Part shown: one piece after another, positions 61,102-64,000 of the stretch | How the letters are laid out: every line of letters starts with the position of its first letter | How positions within the stretch are numbered: the first letter of the stretch is position 1 | Source: Scatophagus argus | Taxonomy: Eukaryota; Chordata; Actinopteri; Scatophagidae | Direction of reading: 5' to 3' | NCBI RefSeq assembly: GCF_020382885.2 | Contig: NC_058502.1 | Span: 14,597,950-14,661,949, forward strand | Length of the DNA stretch: 64,000 nt | Made by a program: the position numbers and the translations under genes | Notes under the pieces: generated by a model | Database searches by the model: none | What the model saw: the letters and a program-made list of their open reading frames with translations, nothing else | Told to the model about the DNA's origin: nothing

Positions 61102-64000
61102 ACTACTATAATGTTAATAATGTCATTAAGGTTGGAGTCCAACTTCAGAATGAAAATAAAATGACAACATATTGACCAAAAAAGAAAAAAAATTAGGAGG
61201 GTCTTCAAATTCAAAAACAATTTGTTTATTACACGTACAAAAGATGATACATAACAAAAGCCTGAGTCCGCCACTGTTATATCAACCTAAACATGAAAGG
61301 ACTAAAGTGTTTCAATCATTATGAGTGAGTTTGTCTTTTTTGGCACACATCCAGCATGCAATTTACTTTATGAGCTTTCTCACTGAACCAAACCATATGT
61401 TTTGCTACAGTCAGCAGAGTGAAGAGGTTATCTTGATGATACACACACCAAAATAAGACCAGAAATTCACAGAGGTGATCTGATGTAAACACTGAACAAA
61501 TGGGACATTGATGTTTGCTCTGGGGCAGACGGTTGAGATTATGGCACCATTGACTGATGCCGCATTTGCCCCTATAGGACATGATCAGATTACTGTTTCT
61601 TTCTTCTCTAATGGCTTCTCGGTCTCAGCCCCACCCACAGGAGCTCCCAGAGGGAGGAATCACAGCTATCAGCAGGGTTGCTTTTATCCTCTGCCACAAA
61701 GCAACATTTTATTACCAATAGCATGGTGATGAAGGGATAGATAGATAACCCTCCTCGCCATTACCCAAAAGAAACTTCCTCTGCCTTGTGCATTGTGACT
61801 AGACCTGCAGCTGTTCACTCAGCTTGGCTTTATCAAACCCCACTGAAGGCTGCACCGTGACAATGGTGGCCACAGTAAGGACACACTGGAGACGTTTTAA
61901 CAGGCTAGAGTGATGTTTGTCTGATCACTGTCAGCAACAGATGAGCGTCTATCTGTGGTGCCAGATGCCTTAAAAACATGAAAGTGTATCTAATTAGACA
62001 AACATTCGTATCATTGTAGAGGCTAATTGGAACACACTTGATGGGATTCATGGAGATAAGTGACAAGTTTCAGCTCACTGGTTAATATGCAACAATGCTT
62101 TCTTGTGTCTGATATCCATATGGAACATTTTCCTATTAAATATTTATAGTAAAGTTGTAAGACAATGCCGGCTGTAGCCAGGATTTTAGAAATGCTGGGA
62201 TCATGAGTCCATGTCCCCACCATGCACAGTCAACTGGTGTATCAGTTTACATTGAAGGCAAACAGCCTCATGTTTCTTTAATTATGAATGTTTATGTAGA
62301 CATGTTTTTGGTGAAGAGTCGCAATCACAAAAACTAACCACACTGATAAATGCAGTGGGTTTCCTGATCAGCTTCAGTTAACGATGACGGAGCCCACCAC
62401 AGCCATTAAAGAAAAATATATAAAGAGATAGTTATCGAAAGTAAAAATATGGCTGAGTTAATGTAAAAAACGGTGCTTCTTATTTTTAGATTTAAATCAT
62501 CTTTCTAACACCGTCAGGATTATCTCTTGGGAAAATACTGAATCCATTATTTTTTGGTGACAAATTAGTTTTTCAGTCAGGACATTTTGAAATCAGCTAA
62601 CAAAATACCCATTGTGAATTATTTTAAATATGTAAAATCCACCAGGGTTGCTTGAACCTCCAAATTAGCAGAAAAATACAAATAGGATATTATCTCAGTT
62701 TCCTCAAATGCTTTGCAAACAAACACAATTGAATGGAGATGTACTTTCTGAGGTATCATGCAAAATAACTAGAAGTAAGCACTTAATGGGCTTCGTAGAT
62801 TAGATAAGATTGGGATGAATATGCTGTTTACGTGCCATCTGGACATACCAAAGGCTTAGACCACAGAGAAGGATGGAAATCCAATCACTTGAGACATAAT
62901 AATACTGGGACCAGTGCTGTCTTCTGGAACGATTAATCTTGTTACATAAAACAATTTCTTCCAGGTGTACCCTCCTTCCCCCCAAGTAGCTGCATCTCTT
63001 TGTAATGAATGCCATTATTCTCATCAGACAAACACAACCAATCCCCATTTCAAATCACACAGAGGCCCGAATGGCTCCATCATCCCTTTATCTTTTCTTA
63101 AACTCAATGTTCACTTTTGCTTTTTGTTATTTCTAAAGAGCCATAGTGGTGTAATAGCAAATAAATTGCATCAGTGGAGTCAATGCCTGCAAAGAACAAA
63201 ATGCATCTTTTCTTCCTTTCCACAGCAATTATACAGAAAGTTATGATATACTGACGGATGAAACAAAAGGAAGAAAGTGAAAAATTATATCCTGGGGGTG
63301 AATGTGTAGTTCTGTGTGAACCTCTAACTGTGGGGAATGCCTTGCAATGGCTTCTGTTTCTGAGGGAGACAGCAATTCAGCTGCTTAGCACTGAATGTTT
63401 GGGACTTGTATTCATGACCAGAAGAGACTCTGGCTGTTTATATGTGCCTATTCCCTGTACTGAATCACATCTCTGACATTACTTACAATGTAAAAAAAAA
63501 ATGTGCAGAAAGTTATGGGGTGCAAAAGCCCATAACTTAGCCACAGAGTGAAACATTCTGAGTATTTTTTGGCATGTATATTGCATTATATTTAAGATTT
63601 AAAAGTAACCTGTACTGCTGAAAATTAAATTCTGATTTATGTTGGTGTACTCACTTTTCATGAAATTAATCAAGCTGTCCAGCACAGCTCTGATCTTTGA
63701 TCTACCAAGGAGTGATCCTAAAGAGCCAGTAAAATGCTCGTACTCATCACATAAAAACTATGCGTTTATTTGCTTTTAATTTGTTCACCCGGACAAAAAT
63801 CTTTTTTTTCTTTTTAACAAGGTACTTTGCAGCCCCTACATTATGATTAACATATGGTTCAAGAAAAGACCATGGTCATACTTTAAATGTCAGGACCTTG
63901 CCCAATCAAAGCCTTCTTTGTGTCTTTTGTTCTGATGTCTGTTTGCCCGTCATTAATGGGTAACTGCAACATTTGCTGGACAGAACAATCCAGTGTTATT

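Larger units (their letters stand above)
52765..64000. other. KCNK12 5' region and upstream intergenic DNA
   Basis: The first few hundred bases above 52765 are the likely KCNK12 5' UTR and promoter; no TATA box is assignable. The rest, to the end of the window, has no open frame with recognisable motifs or splice context. It contains a diverged dispersed repeat (55421-55594), a 22-bp perfect duplication (54567-54610), homopolymer T runs near 58992-59020, and an 11-bp tandem repeat (61058-61101). Confidence 0.6.

Overview
The window looks like chromosomal DNA from a ray-finned (probably percomorph teleost) fish. Three vertebrate genes can be read exon by exon from GT-AG (once GC-AG) splice sites with matching codon phase: FBXO11 (+ strand, 22 coding exons, 1795-12686), MSH6 (- strand, 10 coding exons, 21506 down to 14484) and KCNK12/THIK-2 (- strand, 2 coding exons, 52701 down to 36135). 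FBXO11, MSH6 and KCNK12 are also neighbours on human 2p16, so synteny supports the homology calls. Short introns in FBXO11 and MSH6, many CA microsatellites and several dispersed repeats that I recognise as fish-type point to a teleost; the species cannot be named from this sequence.

Layout. 1-1794: upstream flank of FBXO11 with one fish dispersed repeat and a short SINE-like scrap. 1795-12686: FBXO11, a substrate-receptor subunit of an SCF ubiquitin ligase (F-box, parallel beta-helix repeats, C-terminal UBR-type zinc finger), with a 3' UTR reaching about 14.29 kb. 14.26-21.5 kb: MSH6, the MutS-alpha mismatch-recognition ATPase, transcribed toward FBXO11. The two genes are convergent and their distal poly(A) signals lie back to back, one base apart. 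21.7-36.1 kb: intergenic DNA without a supportable gene, containing two copies of a terminal-inverted-repeat element. 36.1-52.7 kb: KCNK12, a two-pore-domain potassium channel with a 15.3 kb intron holding microsatellites, a tRNA-derived SINE and two copies of another dispersed repeat. 52.8-64 kb: upstream of KCNK12, again without a supportable gene.

The three genes are linked by ancient synteny, not by a shared pathway. I found no novel multi-gene system. The best leads are local: a tandem duplication that copied the last MSH6 codons, stop and 3' UTR downstream, with a 22-base homopolymer where the sister copy has a poly(A) signal; the palindromic bidirectional poly(A) site; a GC-AG intron splitting a Walker B codon of MSH6; and a KCNK12 N terminus without the arginine-rich ER-retention stretch of mammalian THIK-2.
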